Part shown: positions 32,136 through 44,500 of the stretch, piece after piece
Numbering within the stretch: the first letter of the stretch is position 1
Layout of the letters: every line of letters starts with the position of its first letter
Source of the DNA: Lepidodermella squamata
Taxonomy: Eukaryota > Gastrotricha
NCBI GenBank assembly: GCA_047495785.1
Contig: JBLDXI010000029.1
Coordinates: forward strand, 3,658,001-3,722,000
Direction: 5' to 3'
DNA length: 64,000 nucleotides
The notes under the pieces: model-generated
Database searches by the model: none
Seen by the model: only the letters and a program-made list of their open reading frames with translations
Told to the model about the DNA's origin: nothing
Made by a program: the position numbers and the translations under genes

Positions 32136-35100
32136 GTGACCACCAGGGCAAAGTATCAGGAACAAGGGATTCCCTTGAAGGACGGTAAGACACCTCCAAA
32201 AGCAGCAAAACCCAAGACTAACAAACGGGCAGTGGATAACCTTAAAGAAGAACCTTTGGAAGAGGGAACCCTAGAGAATCTATTGCTCCCCACAGAAAAC
32301 TCTTCTTTAACCAAGAGCTCACCGAACCCGCAGGAACAGCGGCCTAGCTTCTTGCAAGCAGCAGGAAAATTTATAGCAAACAGCTTAAAGCGATCAAGCA
32401 CGATCAGAGAAGACGAGTCACCCAAGGTCGCGAACGTCGTTAACGAACCAACTATCAACTATCCACCAACTCCAAAAGGAAAGAAAAGTCTATCGTCCAA
32501 AGTAGTAAAGAAGACGGCAATGGCAGACTACAAAATACCAGCGTCAGTAACCTTCAAACATATCGAACCATTCGACGTTTCATCAGTGGCACGATTCGAG
32601 GAATCATTCGCAAAATTTGAAGCCGCAGCAAGAGCGGCTGGGGCCAAAGAGCCGGCGGCGGGCACCGACCCGTTCGCCGAAGGTGACAAACGTCTGACAT
32701 TTGGAGGCGCACGAACAATGGTCCGCTGCCTCCTGCCGGTACAGTACCAGGAAGATTGGCAGGACAGCTTTCTGGACCAACTCACAACTTACTCAAAAAT
32801 CCGGCAGAAAATTATGGAAGTGGTGGGACTTAACGTCAATAAACAAGCTCAACGCGAGGCGTTCGTCAAACGACGCCAACAGAAAGGCGAGACACCAAGA
32901 GAATTTCAACGAGAGCTGAAGCGGCTGGGGAAATGGGCGGAGATGACCGACGACGCGGGCTTCAGCAAGCTGCTAGCAGACACGTTTAAGGCGGGACTCC
33001 AACGAGAGTACCGCGCGTTCATCTACGACCATCCAGATGAGGACGAGCCGATCAACAACGACGATCCCAATTGGCTTCTCCAACAATGCGACAAATACGA
33101 TCAAAGAAAGCAGATCGTGGGCGAGGAACTGCTTGGTATCCATCAATTGTCAATAACAGACTCGGAGAAAACCTGCTACGGGTGCCAACAAAAAGGACAC
33201 ATACGGCGGAATTGCCCAAACCAAAGGCAGCAAGTTGCGCGCGGCGGACCCCCTCGTCAGATTCGATGGCCAATGAACCAATTAAGAACGAGTAACTACC
33301 GAAACGGTACAACAAAAGATTGCTGCTGTTACAACTGCGGACGGCCGGGACACTACGCAAAAGACTGCAGAGCCTCGGGGAACCAGGACGGCAACGGAAG
33401 GTTTCGACAGCCAACCACAACGCCAAGAAGAAACCCACCACCAGGTCAGAGAAGATACTTCCCGGTTCGCATGCTAGCGGTAAATAGCCTGGGGGACAGA
33501 AGTATGACCTTGGATGCTCAAGCAAATGGGAAAACCGTGCGATTCGTGGTCGACACGGGAGCGGCGGTTAGCGCAATCAGAGCCGATCTGGTTGATCCAA
33601 GAAAAGTGGCAATGCGTGAAATGGCGGCAGTAAACGCGGATGGGTCCGAAGCCACGATAAAAGGACAAGCATCTATCGAACTGGCTGCGGGACCGTTCAA
33701 AACAAAACAACCGTTCGTCGTAATGGAGGCGCTAAATGCGGAAGGCCTCCTAGGGTTCGACTTCATCAAAGACAATGGTATCATAGTCGACATACCACGG
33801 AACAGACTGTTGTGGAACCACACGGTGATACCCTGCAAGGCAACACAAGGCCCCGCAGCATTACGACTCCCGATGAGGGCAGTACGTATGGCACAAGAAC
33901 AAATCATTCCGCCGGGGGCAAGGTCAACCGTGCTGTGTAGCGTTCCAATGGTTAAGGACGGCGAGACGGTCCTCTTCAAGCCGGAAAACTCCATGGGCAA
34001 CGAAGAACCGACCTTGGTTTACGGACACACGGTGGATACGGTCAAGGACGGGAAGGTGCGCGTAACAGTCTTTAATATCGGCACCAACCCAGAGAAAATA
34101 CGCCCAATGACAGCCATCGGATGCGTGGAAAAAGTCGACAACAGCCAAATAAGGGCGACAAGGCGAAACGACACGCAAGGAAGTGGGGAACCCAAAGTCG
34201 ACCTGTCATCAAAAATGCTGACGGAGAACCAGCGCCGCCAGGTCAGAAATTTGATAAAAAGATACGCTGACATTTTCAGCAAGGACGACGACGAAGTCGG
34301 ACATTGCCCCTTCATCGAGCATAAGATCCGAGTATCAGGACCTCCGTTTCGACAACCACTCCGGCGCTCTACACATGAAGAACGCGAGATCATGCGCCGC
34401 GAGGTAGAAAGAATGGAACGAATGAAGGTCATAAGACCAAGCAACAGTAGTTGGGCAAGCGCAGTATGTTTGGTTAGAAAGAAGGACGGCAAGTACCGTT
34501 TCGCGATCGATTACCGCGTCCTAAACAAGCGGGTACACGAAGCAGGGTACGCAGACCCATTCCCATTACCAAGAATCGACGACACTCTCGAGGCGCTGGG
34601 CGGAGCAGCCTACTTTTCAACGTTCGACCTTCAATCAGGGTACTGGAACGTCCCGATGGAAGAGAAGTCGAAGGCGTATTCGGCGTTCATAACACCATGG
34701 GGCCTATTCGAATGGAAGTCATGCCCTTTGGATTGTCCAACGCCCCGGCAACGTTTCAACGACTAATGCAGTACGTATTCCACGGAATACTCTTCGAAGA
34801 AGTCCTGATCTACTTGGACGACATCATCGTCTTCTCCAAATCATTCGAGGAGCACATGGTACGCCTCGAGCATACGTTCGAAAGAATCCGAAAAGCGGGA
34901 CTCAAAATGAAGCCGTCAAAATGCCACATCGCTCAGGAAGAGGTCGAATTCCTGGGATACCTGGTATCCGGAAAAGGCGTCCGACCCGACCCTAAGAAGA
35001 CAGCTCCGGTCATCGACTACCCGGTACCTAAAGACGTGTCTCAAGTAAGGTCGTTTCTGGGCGTATGTTCCTACTATCGACGGTTCATCAAAAATTTCGC

Positions 35101-37165
35101 GAAAATCGCCGAACCACTGATCGCACTCACAAGGAAAAGCGAAGAAAAGTTCGAGTGGAATAAGGCGACCCAAGAAGCCTTCGAGGCACTCAAGGGTTTC
35201 CTAGTAAGCCCACCAATTCTTGGCTACCCGCAATTTGAAAAACCATTCAAAATCTACTCGGACGCATCAAATTGGGCCATCGGAGCGGTACTGGCACAAG
35301 ACCAGGCGGACGCCGACGGCACCATAAGAGAAGTGGTAATAGCATACGCGTCGAGACAGCTGACCAAAACCGAACGAAACTACTGCGCGACAGAACGCGA
35401 ACTTCTCGGAATATATTGGGCAGTAAAGACATTCCGACCCTACATCCGAATAAATGACATCGTCTATCTTTACACCGACCACAACCCCATCGTGCAGCTG
35501 GACCAGGCGCGGGACAGCACCGGGAAAATGGCTCGGTACAAAATGCTTTTGCAAGAATACAACATTCAGTACATCTACAAACCGGGCAAGACTCATACAA
35601 ATGCCGATGGGTTGTCGCGGACTCCACCGAACACGAGTGGCAAGGAAGGCGAACAAACAATACCGGCAATCCTCAGCCTTCAATTCGCGAATGAGTTAAG
35701 TACGGAAAACATTGCACGAGAGCAACAGCAGGACTCGAAAATCCAAAATCTCATAAATGACTGCAAGGCGGGACGAACTAAGATGTACACGTTCGAAAAT
35801 CAGCTACTGCGATTCAAATCAAGGCGAGAAAAGGGACCGGCAGAGGTAGTAGTACTGCCGGAAACACTGATTCAATCGGCAATCAAGCAAGCCCATTTAG
35901 AGCTGGGACATTTGGGAGCCGATAAAACGTGCGAGCACCTCAAGAACCGATTCTACTTCGCAGAGATGGAAGAAAGGACAAAGCGGACAATCGACTGCTG
36001 TGTACCATGCCAAAGGAGGAAAGAGCCGCAAGCCGATGTCGTACCCATGCAACATATAGCGGAAGCAGAGTACCCACTGCAGAAAGTATGTTGGGACGTC
36101 GCAAAACTAATCACGTCTTATAGCGGAAACAACTGCGTGCTGTTTATTGGGGACATTTTCACAAAGTATGTCAAAGGGTACCCCATGAAAAACGAGCAAA
36201 CAGCAACGATCGTACGACACTTCCTTCATTTCGTGAGCGAGCACGGTTGCATCGAGTCCATCCACAACGACCAAGGGCGGAACTTCGAGAGCCGAACCAT
36301 CACGGAACTTTGCAAAGCAATCGGCATCGAAAGGACAAGGTCCACGGCGTACCACCCTCAGGGTAACGGGTTCATCGAAAGATTTAACCGAACGGTGAAG
36401 GCCATGTTAGCCAAGGTGATCGACGAAAAGCAACGCGACTGGGATGTGCAATTACCGTGGAAGCTACAAGCCTACAACGCGGCAAAGCAAGATTCAACAG
36501 GCTATACACCCTACTTCCTGTTCCATGGAAGGCCCTTCCGATTCCCAACGGATGTCCTCCTCCAAAACGCGCCAAAATTCCGCAGTACGGACGCGTACGC
36601 AATCGAGATAAACGAACGGTTGCGAAAGGCTTACGCCGACACAAGAGCAAATGCGGAAGCGGCCCGTACAAAACAGAAGGCACAACACGACAAAGGAAGG
36701 AAGGAGCGAGAGGGCTTTACGATCGGCGAGCTCGTCCTCCTCCACGAACCACTACGGCAGCTTCACCTGTCCAGAAAACTGCACTGCCCATACACCGGGC
36801 TGTATACGATTGTCGCGAAGACAGGGCCGGTGACGTATGCCATTCGGTTACTGGACGGGCGGGCACCTAGCCGAATAGTTAACCTGGCTAGACTCAAACC
36901 GTTCAACGCGGACGAAGTCGAAACAATTCGAGAAGCCGCGGGACTCGTACCTGAGGAAATCGAAGAAGGGGAAGGGCCACCCCTAGGTATCGAGGACCCG
37001 AACGGCGAGATCATAACGGCACCGGTAACGGCAGACGCCACAGTAGAAGAAATGAGGCAGCAGTGCCCGGACGCGGGGATAGCAGAGGAACCCGAGGAGG
37101 TGGGTGGCGAGCGACCCAAACGAGCAAGGAGACAGCCTGATTTCTATCAGGCGGGGCAAGAGTAG
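32136..37165 (+). pseudogene. gag-pol, copy 1, frameshifted in reverse transcriptase
   Basis: Two overlapping open frames (32136-34766 and 34697-37165) together cover the polyprotein that is one frame in copy 2. One G is missing at about 34714, just upstream of the PFGLSNAP block of reverse transcriptase, and the first frame stops 50 bp later. There is also a 3-bp addition near 32459 (one extra Tyr codon). Gag, two CCHC knuckles and protease are in the first frame. The YLDD site, RNase H and integrase are in the second. I see no slippery site there and copy 2 is unbroken, so this is a mutation rather than programmed shifting. Confidence 0.88.
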
Positions 37166-37200
37166 CTTTTAGTCAACCCCTTAATCTTTTGTTTTATAGA

Positions 37201-39891
37201 ATGTTGAAACCTAGTAACCTAGTAATAGTATTCGCGCTCTGGCACCACGCCGAGGGTGCGGAGCTACCACCCATTTTGTTCCCTAGAGCACTAGTAAGAG
37301 GCGTGCACAAAGGGTCGTTGTTCGAATTCAAGCACACGCTGCTATTCGCGGGCGGGGAAGAAGTACCATTTCGCGAAATATGGAACGAGCCAGATCCGTC
37401 AGTACGAGCATTCGCAGAATACTTTCTGGAAACAGAGCACCTTCTCATGCCACCACCTTTGGACGAGCTAAAGCGATGCTCATCGTTTCCGTCAACGTCA
37501 ACATGCTTCAACTTGGTCGGCTTCTCCGAAAAAGAATGCATCGTCAAACGAACTAAATACCCTAAACAATGCGCACTGGGAAACCCAACGACGACACCAA
37601 GAAAACAAAGGGTGCGACGAGCAGCTCACACGTTAGCAGAAGAGTCGGGCGAAACCGGCAACGAAACCACAATCGATCCAGAAACCCCACCAACGCCGGC
37701 AACCGCGGTGAACGCCACATCAATAATCACAAAAGTCACCACACCAACAACAGTAACGGCCGGCGTAACAACCGGCACACAAAGGACAAGCACGCCGAAA
37801 GCTACTGCGACCCGTAAGGTCCGAATAACGGCGAAGACAGCGACGACGCAAACCGTCACGGGCGTCGAATCGCCAACTGCGCGACGTAGTACGACCGGAG
37901 TTCAAAGTAGCGAGGCAAAGGCGGTTACCAAGGCGCAGGGCGAGCGCGGCGGGTCCAGAACCGTCCCGGGGACCACCACGCCGAGCACGGACGCGCCAAC
38001 AAAACGGAAAGGGGTCAAAAGGTCAGTTTCTTGGTTTTGCTCCAACTACTTCACAAGACTAATCTACACGGCGTTGGGTAACACCTGCGAAGAGGGAGTC
38101 GGCGAGGCAACGATGGGTACGGTACGAGAAGCCAGTGCGATAATGAAGGACGAGCAGAAAGGCATACGAATCAACGGAAAGACAAGTACCATCCTGGGAG
38201 AAGAAATCCACGACGTCGTCAACGGCCTGAAAAACAAAACAGAGGCAATGACGCAGCTGACGGATCAATTGTTTAACGACGATAAGAAATTGCAGCAATT
38301 CGCGGCGGCGCAGATGAGAGTCAATTCGCATCTCTATCACGAAATGCTAAAAATGTCACGAATGCTACGAATAACCAACATCATGCAAACAGCGTCCACT
38401 CGATCACTGAGGCTGCAAGACATACCACAGGGTTTTCGGGCGGCAATACGAAGAGACATCAAAAGAAAGGTGTCCGAGGAGAGCAAAATGTACGAAGCGG
38501 TCGTTACCAACAAACTTCCACTACTACTAAACCCCCGGTACGAATTCACCGCAGGAGATAACAACTTACAAGCCATGCTAATGGTAGACATACCGATTGT
38601 AGAGGGGCCGCAATGCGAAATGTACGAACTGGAGCCACTGGCAATGAAGATAAACGACACGTGTATATCGGCTACAAGACAGCATTTTCAGGAAGTTATC
38701 GCTATTAAATGTAATGGAGCCACAAAACTCGTGAACAAAATCGCGCTGGAAGAATGCGAAACCATTACGAATTGGGGAATAGTGTGCCCAACGGGGACTG
38801 GCGGATACGGCGCAAGACCAGCGTGGGCACAGGAAGATGATTCAGGAGCACCAGCGTTGCTCATCGAAACCCCGAATACTGAAAAGCAAGAACGAACCGT
38901 ATGTGACACAACGATGGGAGCTATCGAGGTCGGCGATCGAAGGTTTTTGTTAACACGGGAAATGGAATACGCGATCTTGCGACCGGAAGTCGAGCCATAT
39001 CAGATGGCGTTCGAAGGACAAACCAGGCGATACAAAGGTAAACCCGGACAAATCATCCAGCTACAGTGCCAGCAGAAATTGGGGGAGCTACGATACATCA
39101 GCGAAGACGAGGAAGGTAAACCGTACGAGCACTGGGTGGTGCAAGGAAGCAGAGCAACGCGGAGATGTTCCGACGGGGAACTCGAGGGACATGGTTTTCT
39201 CAAGATATACGACAATGAAACGGTAGAAGTAATCGGCGAGGAACAGGGATCTTTCGAAAAGCACGCGGCCGAACAAGAAGCGCGAATTTCGGAATTACGA
39301 CGACAATGGAAAGATAGTTCGTGGCTCGACAAATTGACAAAACGGGATGAAGTTATTAAGCAACTGGGAATTGAAGCGGTGGCCAACGGGCATTCGGCAG
39401 ATGAACACATCAAGAAAATGCAAGGCTATATGGCACAAATGAAGACAGAAGAGCATTTTGATTTTTGGGAAAAATGGACTATCCGGGTTGGGCTCACGGT
39501 AACATTCATCATCGCATTGGCAGATCTCTTTATAGCAATCGGACTGGCATACGGCATTCAAATGACAAATTCAGTAAGCAGGATACCGATCCGGCAACTG
39601 GAGGTTAGCAAAAAGACATTGGGGCCGGAGGAAATTGAGGCATCCGCGCCACTGCTTACAAGCCGGATACTGAACGATAACGGCAAAACAGCCAGAATTG
39701 ACTATCGAAAGACCGCGAAAAATCCACACGCTGAACTAAATGCGCAAGAACTGGAGGTTTATCGGCGATTGCAATATCGCTTACCCGAAACAAGCCCGGC
39801 AGAACTAACCGGTTGGATTCTGAACATCGCAAAAACGAACGGACTGTGGAGCGATGATCAAACAATGAAAAACTTCATCTGCACGGCCTAA
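37201..39891 (+). CDS. env: Envelope-like glycoprotein, copy 1
   Basis: 896 aa from the ATG at 37201 (the frame is open from 37189). A signal peptide (~residues 1-20) is followed by a Cys-containing domain, a Thr-rich mucin-like stretch (~150-260), two basic furin-type sites (RVRR and KGVKR), a coiled-coil-like middle, a Cys-rich part, and one membrane segment near residues 755-780 followed by a ~110-residue cytoplasmic tail. This is the layout of a class-I-like retroviral envelope, although I cannot place it in a named env family. A 3' splice site (TTTTGTTTTATAG) ends one base before the ATG, so expression by splicing is likely. It is identical in length to copy 2. Confidence 0.8.
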   Translation: MLKPSNLVIVFALWHHAEGAELPPILFPRALVRGVHKGSLFEFKHTLLFAGGEEVPFREIWNEPDPSVRAFAEYFLETEHLLMPPPLDELKRCSSFPSTSTCFNLVGFSEKECIVKRTKYPKQCALGNPTTTPRKQRVRRAAHTLAEESGETGNETTIDPETPPTPATAVNATSIITKVTTPTTVTAGVTTGTQRTSTPKATATRKVRITAKTATTQTVTGVESPTARRSTTGVQSSEAKAVTKAQGERGGSRTVPGTTTPSTDAPTKRKGVKRSVSWFCSNYFTRLIYTALGNTCEEGVGEATMGTVREASAIMKDEQKGIRINGKTSTILGEEIHDVVNGLKNKTEAMTQLTDQLFNDDKKLQQFAAAQMRVNSHLYHEMLKMSRMLRITNIMQTASTRSLRLQDIPQGFRAAIRRDIKRKVSEESKMYEAVVTNKLPLLLNPRYEFTAGDNNLQAMLMVDIPIVEGPQCEMYELEPLAMKINDTCISATRQHFQEVIAIKCNGATKLVNKIALEECETITNWGIVCPTGTGGYGARPAWAQEDDSGAPALLIETPNTEKQERTVCDTTMGAIEVGDRRFLLTREMEYAILRPEVEPYQMAFEGQTRRYKGKPGQIIQLQCQQKLGELRYISEDEEGKPYEHWVVQGSRATRRCSDGELEGHGFLKIYDNETVEVIGEEQGSFEKHAAEQEARISELRRQWKDSSWLDKLTKRDEVIKQLGIEAVANGHSADEHIKKMQGYMAQMKTEEHFDFWEKWTIRVGLTVTFIIALADLFIAIGLAYGIQMTNSVSRIPIRQLEVSKKTLGPEEIEASAPLLTSRILNDNGKTARIDYRKTAKNPHAELNAQELEVYRRLQYRLPETSPAELTGWILNIAKTNGLWSDDQTMKNFICTA

Positions 39892-40190
39892 GACACAGAG
39901 ATAAGTAAGAAAATCAGCAGGAAGACATTACATCTTTTGTTTTAGTGTGCTTGGCTTGAAAATTTTGTTAAAGTATTGAAGAGATGACTCAGCGTGCGGA
40001 TGTCAATAGATAATCAATAAGTGCGCTCATAAATAATGTAGCCAGCAAGCGCAAACAAATTGTCGATAATGCTTATAAGTAAGAAAGCTTAAAAGTTTAA
40101 GTTACAGTGTGAAGTATTCTTGTACGTAAAATACTTACCGTGTGCAGTAACTTAGAGTGCTATCAAAGCTCGTAGCATCGCGACTCACAA

Positions 40191-41000
40191 ATGGAAAACG
40201 GATTCCAACATTTCTTTAACTTCGAGCTAAGGGTTATCGCTCAGGTTGGCTCCTTAGAAACGGTCGACGGGCTTGTCTCTTTCGTCGAAGGGATAATACA
40301 AGATTATATAAATCATCATCGCGGCTCGCCGACACGTCCAACAAACGGAGCAATGCGCGAATTGGCCGAACGGGCAGTAAGACGGGTGTGGCTGCAGCGC
40401 ATTCGTGAAATGGGCGGATGGGTCGACGCGCTGCAGTTAACACCGGACTCGTGGGCAGTGGGGAACCACCCGTTTTGGGCGGCTAGTTACCCCTTGACAC
40501 TAAACGACGACATCATCCGATTAGCTGAGAGATACAGGGACACGATCCAAGGCCGATTGATGGCGGCTTTCGATCAAGTATTGGGCGCCGTCAACGCGCC
40601 AGGAATACCGATAGCAGAGGTGGTTGCCGAAATACCAAACCACGAAGAAGAAAACGAGCGGTCAGATAGCGAGGGCGAAGGATTGATGACGGTGGACGAG
40701 GAACCTCCCTCATATGAAGAAGCAATGAGGGCGATACAGCAAGAGGCCACAATGAGCCCACGAGACGACGCCGAGACTACGGAAGACGACGGCGTTATCG
40801 AAACGACGCCCGAATCAGAGGAAGAACACGGCGTAAAAAGAGGGCGGCTCGAAGATCAGCCATCAACCAGCGCAGAAAGGCCAGCGGATGGCTACGACGG
40901 CAGCTGCAGTGAGCGTGCCATTATGCTTAGCTCGGAGTCAAGTTCAGACAGCGAGAACGACGCAGTCGAGCCAAATCAAAAACGCATAAAAAGGGTGTGA
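40191..41000 (+). CDS. Fourth retroelement ORF with PPSY motif
   Basis: 269 aa, ATG at 40191, located between env and the 3' LTR. The N-terminal half is globular and helix-rich. The C-terminal half is acidic and Ser-rich, with EEPPSYEEAM at ~residue 172, a form of the PPxY late-domain motif that binds WW/HECT-type ubiquitin ligases. Basic patches near the end (KRGR, KRIKRV) could act in nuclear import. No homologue is recognised. Such an extra ORF is not part of the standard gypsy layout. It may be a regulatory or matrix-like accessory protein, which is inference. It is absent from copy 2. Confidence 0.7.
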   Translation: MENGFQHFFNFELRVIAQVGSLETVDGLVSFVEGIIQDYINHHRGSPTRPTNGAMRELAERAVRRVWLQRIREMGGWVDALQLTPDSWAVGNHPFWAASYPLTLNDDIIRLAERYRDTIQGRLMAAFDQVLGAVNAPGIPIAEVVAEIPNHEEENERSDSEGEGLMTVDEEPPSYEEAMRAIQQEATMSPRDDAETTEDDGVIETTPESEEEHGVKRGRLEDQPSTSAERPADGYDGSCSERAIMLSSESSSDSENDAVEPNQKRIKRV

Positions 41001-41098
41001 AATATTCCATTTGTAAGTTTACGATTGCTAGGGCTTTAGTGAGAAATTTTGTTTGTGTGAAACATGATGCGGTGAAAAATCTATTTGAGGACAAATAG

Positions 41099-41113
41099 GT
41101 GAGTGGAGGGGGA
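41099..41113 (+). other. Polypurine tract
   Basis: GTGAGTGGAGGGGGAG-type purine run ending 4 bp before the LTR, the expected plus-strand primer site. Confidence 0.75.
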
Positions 41114-41117
41114 GCTA

Positions 41118-41401
41118 TGTGACCCTGGCGCATGGACAACTAATTGTCTATTCTGAAGGATCATCACCAGGCAAAGCTAAGCAACAGTAACTGTTTATGC
41201 CACGCTACCAGGAGACGCTAACAACAAACCAATAACAAACCAACAACAATCCAACAACAGAAGCTTCTAGAAGCTCCCAGCCCCTCAGCCGCTGCCTATA
41301 TAAACTTCCTCATTTGTGTGATAAAGTACTACTCACCAGAGTATATTAATAAAGCACTTGCTTAGCCAATCCAGTCTCTTGTAACCCTGAACCCAGTTAC
41401 A
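41118..41401 (+). repeat. Retroelement LTR, second (shared)
   Basis: Same 284 bp as the first LTR. It ends copy 1 and begins copy 2. TATATAAA is at ~41297 and AATAAA at ~41348. Confidence 0.92.
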
Positions 41402-41544
41402 TAACTGGTGGCAGCGGTTGGTCTAGTAGCCCTCCGCTCTCAGCTCTCAGAAATTTTAAAACCGCGATAACTCTCTAGTCCCTACTTGTCTTCTCGTCAA
41501 AAGCATCAACTTCGCCATTCATAAGGTAGTTATCCTTCCTCAAG

Positions 41545-44500
41545 GTGACCACCAGGGCAAAGTATCAGGAACAAGGGATTCCCTTGAAGGACGGTAAGAC
41601 ACCTCCAAAAGCAGCAAAACCCAAGACTAACAAACGGGCAGTGGATAACCTTAAAGAAGAACCTTTGGAAGAGGGAACCCTAGAGAATCTATTGCTCCCC
41701 ACAGAAAACTCTTCTTTAACCAAGAGCTCACCGAACCCGCAGGAACAGCGGCCTAGCTTCTTGCAAGCAGCAGGAAAATTTATAGCAAACAGCTTAAAGC
41801 GATCAAGCACGATCAGAGAAGACGAGTCACCCAAGGTCGCGAACGTCGTTAACGAACCAACTATCAACCCACCAACTCCAAAAGGAAAGAAAAGTCTATC
41901 GTCCAAAGTAGTAAAGAAGACGGCAATGGCAGACTACAAAATACCAGCGTCAGTAACCTTCAAACATATCGAACCATTCGACGTTTCATCAGTGGCACGA
42001 TTCGAGGAATCATTCGCAAAATTTGAAGCCGCAGCAAGAGCGGCTGGGGCCAAAGAGCCGGCGGCGGGCACCGACCCGTTCGCCGAAGGTGACAAACGTC
42101 TGACATTTGGAGGCGCACGAACAATGGTCCGCTGCCTCCTGCCGGTACAGTACCAGGAAGATTGGCAGGACAGCTTTCTGGACCAACTCACAACTTACTC
42201 AAAAATCCGGCAGAAAATTATGGAAGTGGTGGGACTTAACGTCAATAAACAAGCTCAACGCGAGGCGTTCGTCAAACGACGCCAACAGAAAGGCGAGACA
42301 CCAAGAGAATTTCAACGAGAGCTGAAGCGGCTGGGGAAATGGGCGGAGATGACCGACGACGCGGGCTTCAGCAAGCTGCTAGCAGACACGTTTAAGGCGG
42401 GACTCCAACGAGAGTACCGCGCGTTCATCTACGACCATCCAGATGAGGACGAGCCGATCAACAACGACGATCCCAATTGGCTTCTCCAACAATGCGACAA
42501 ATACGATCAAAGAAAGCAGATCGTGGGCGAGGAACTGCTTGGTATCCATCAATTGTCAATAACAGACTCGGAGAAAACCTGCTACGGGTGCCAACAAAAA
42601 GGACACATACGGCGGAATTGCCCAAACCAAAGGCAGCAAGTTGCGCGCGGCGGACCCCCTCGTCAGATTCGATGGCCAATGAACCAATTAAGAACGAGTA
42701 ACTACCGAAACGGTACAACAAAAGATTGCTGCTGTTACAACTGCGGACGGCCGGGACACTACGCAAAAGACTGCAGAGCCTCGGGGAACCAGGACGGCAA
42801 CGGAAGGTTTCGACAGCCAACCACAACGCCAAGAAGAAACCCACCACCAGGTCAGAGAAGATACTTCCCGGTTCGCATGCTAGCGGTAAATAGCCTGGGG
42901 GACAGAAGTATGACCTTGGATGCTCAAGCAAATGGGAAAACCGTGCGATTCGTGGTCGACACGGGAGCGGCGGTTAGCGCAATCAGAGCCGATCTGGTTG
43001 ATCCAAGAAAAGTGGCAATGCGTGAAATGGCGGCAGTAAACGCGGATGGGTCCGAAGCCACGATAAAAGGACAAGCATCTATCGAACTGGCTGCGGGACC
43101 GTTCAAAACAAAACAACCGTTCGTCGTAATGGAGGCGCTAAATGCGGAAGGCCTCCTAGGGTTCGACTTCATCAAAGACAATGGTATCATAGTCGACATA
43201 CCACGGAACAGACTGTTGTGGAACCACACGGTGATACCCTGCAAGGCAACACAAGGCCCCGCAGCATTACGACTCCCGATGAGGGCAGTACGTATGGCAC
43301 AAGAACAAATCATTCCGCCGGGGGCAAGGTCAACCGTGCTGTGTAGCGTTCCAATGGTTAAGGACGGCGAGACGGTCCTCTTCAAGCCGGAAAACTCCAT
43401 GGGCAACGAAGAACCGACCTTGGTTTACGGACACACGGTGGATACGGTCAAGGACGGGAAGGTGCGCGTAACAGTCTTTAATATCGGCACCAACCCAGAG
43501 AAAATACGCCCAATGACAGCCATCGGATGCGTGGAAAAAGTCGACAACAGCCAAATAAGGGCGACAAGGCGAAACGACACGCAAGGAAGTGGGGAACCCA
43601 AAGTCGACCTGTCATCAAAAATGCTGACGGAGAACCAGCGCCGCCAGGTCAGAAATTTGATAAAAAGATACGCTGACATTTTCAGCAAGGACGACGACGA
43701 AGTCGGACATTGCCCCTTCATCGAGCATAAGATCCGAGTATCAGGACCTCCGTTTCGACAACCACTCCGGCGCTCTACACATGAAGAACGCGAGATCATG
43801 CGCCGCGAGGTAGAAAGAATGGAACGAATGAAGGTCATAAGACCAAGCAACAGTAGTTGGGCAAGCGCAGTATGTTTGGTTAGAAAGAAGGACGGCAAGT
43901 ACCGTTTCGCGATCGATTACCGCGTCCTAAACAAGCGGGTACACGAAGCAGGGTACGCAGACCCATTCCCATTACCAAGAATCGACGACACTCTCGAGGC
44001 GCTGGGCGGAGCAGCCTACTTTTCAACGTTCGACCTTCAATCAGGGTACTGGAACGTCCCGATGGAAGAGAAGTCGAAGGCGTATTCGGCGTTCATAACA
44101 CCATGGGGCCTATTCGAATGGGAAGTCATGCCCTTTGGATTGTCCAACGCCCCGGCAACGTTTCAACGACTAATGCAGTACGTATTCCACGGAATACTCT
44201 TCGAAGAAGTCCTGATCTACTTGGACGACATCATCGTCTTCTCCAAATCATTCGAGGAGCACATGGTACGCCTCGAGCATACGTTCGAAAGAATCCGAAA
44301 AGCGGGACTCAAAATGAAGCCGTCAAAATGCCACATCGCTCAGGAAGAGGTCGAATTCCTGGGATACCTGGTATCCGGAAAAGGCGTCCGACCCGACCCT
44401 AAGAAGACAGCTCCGGTCATCGACTACCCGGTACCTAAAGACGTGTCTCAAGTAAGGTCGTTTCTGGGCGTATGTTCCTACTATCGACGGTTCATCAAAA

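Larger units (their letters stand above)
31709..41401 (+). mobile_element. Complete env-bearing Ty3/gypsy-type LTR retroelement, copy 1
   Basis: 9.69 kb with 284-bp LTRs that look identical (TGTGAC...GTTACA), so insertion or rearrangement is recent. Order: LTR, primer binding site, gag-pol (broken by a 1-nt loss in reverse transcriptase), env-like ORF, a fourth ORF, polypurine tract, LTR. The order protease, reverse transcriptase, RNase H, integrase is that of Ty3/gypsy (Metaviridae). The 3' LTR is shared with copy 2. Confidence 0.92.

Noticed and set aside
34697-34766. Programmed ribosomal frameshift between gag-pro and pol in retroelement copy 1
   Set aside because: Copy 2 reads through in one frame and differs by one base there, so a mutation or base error is the simpler account.
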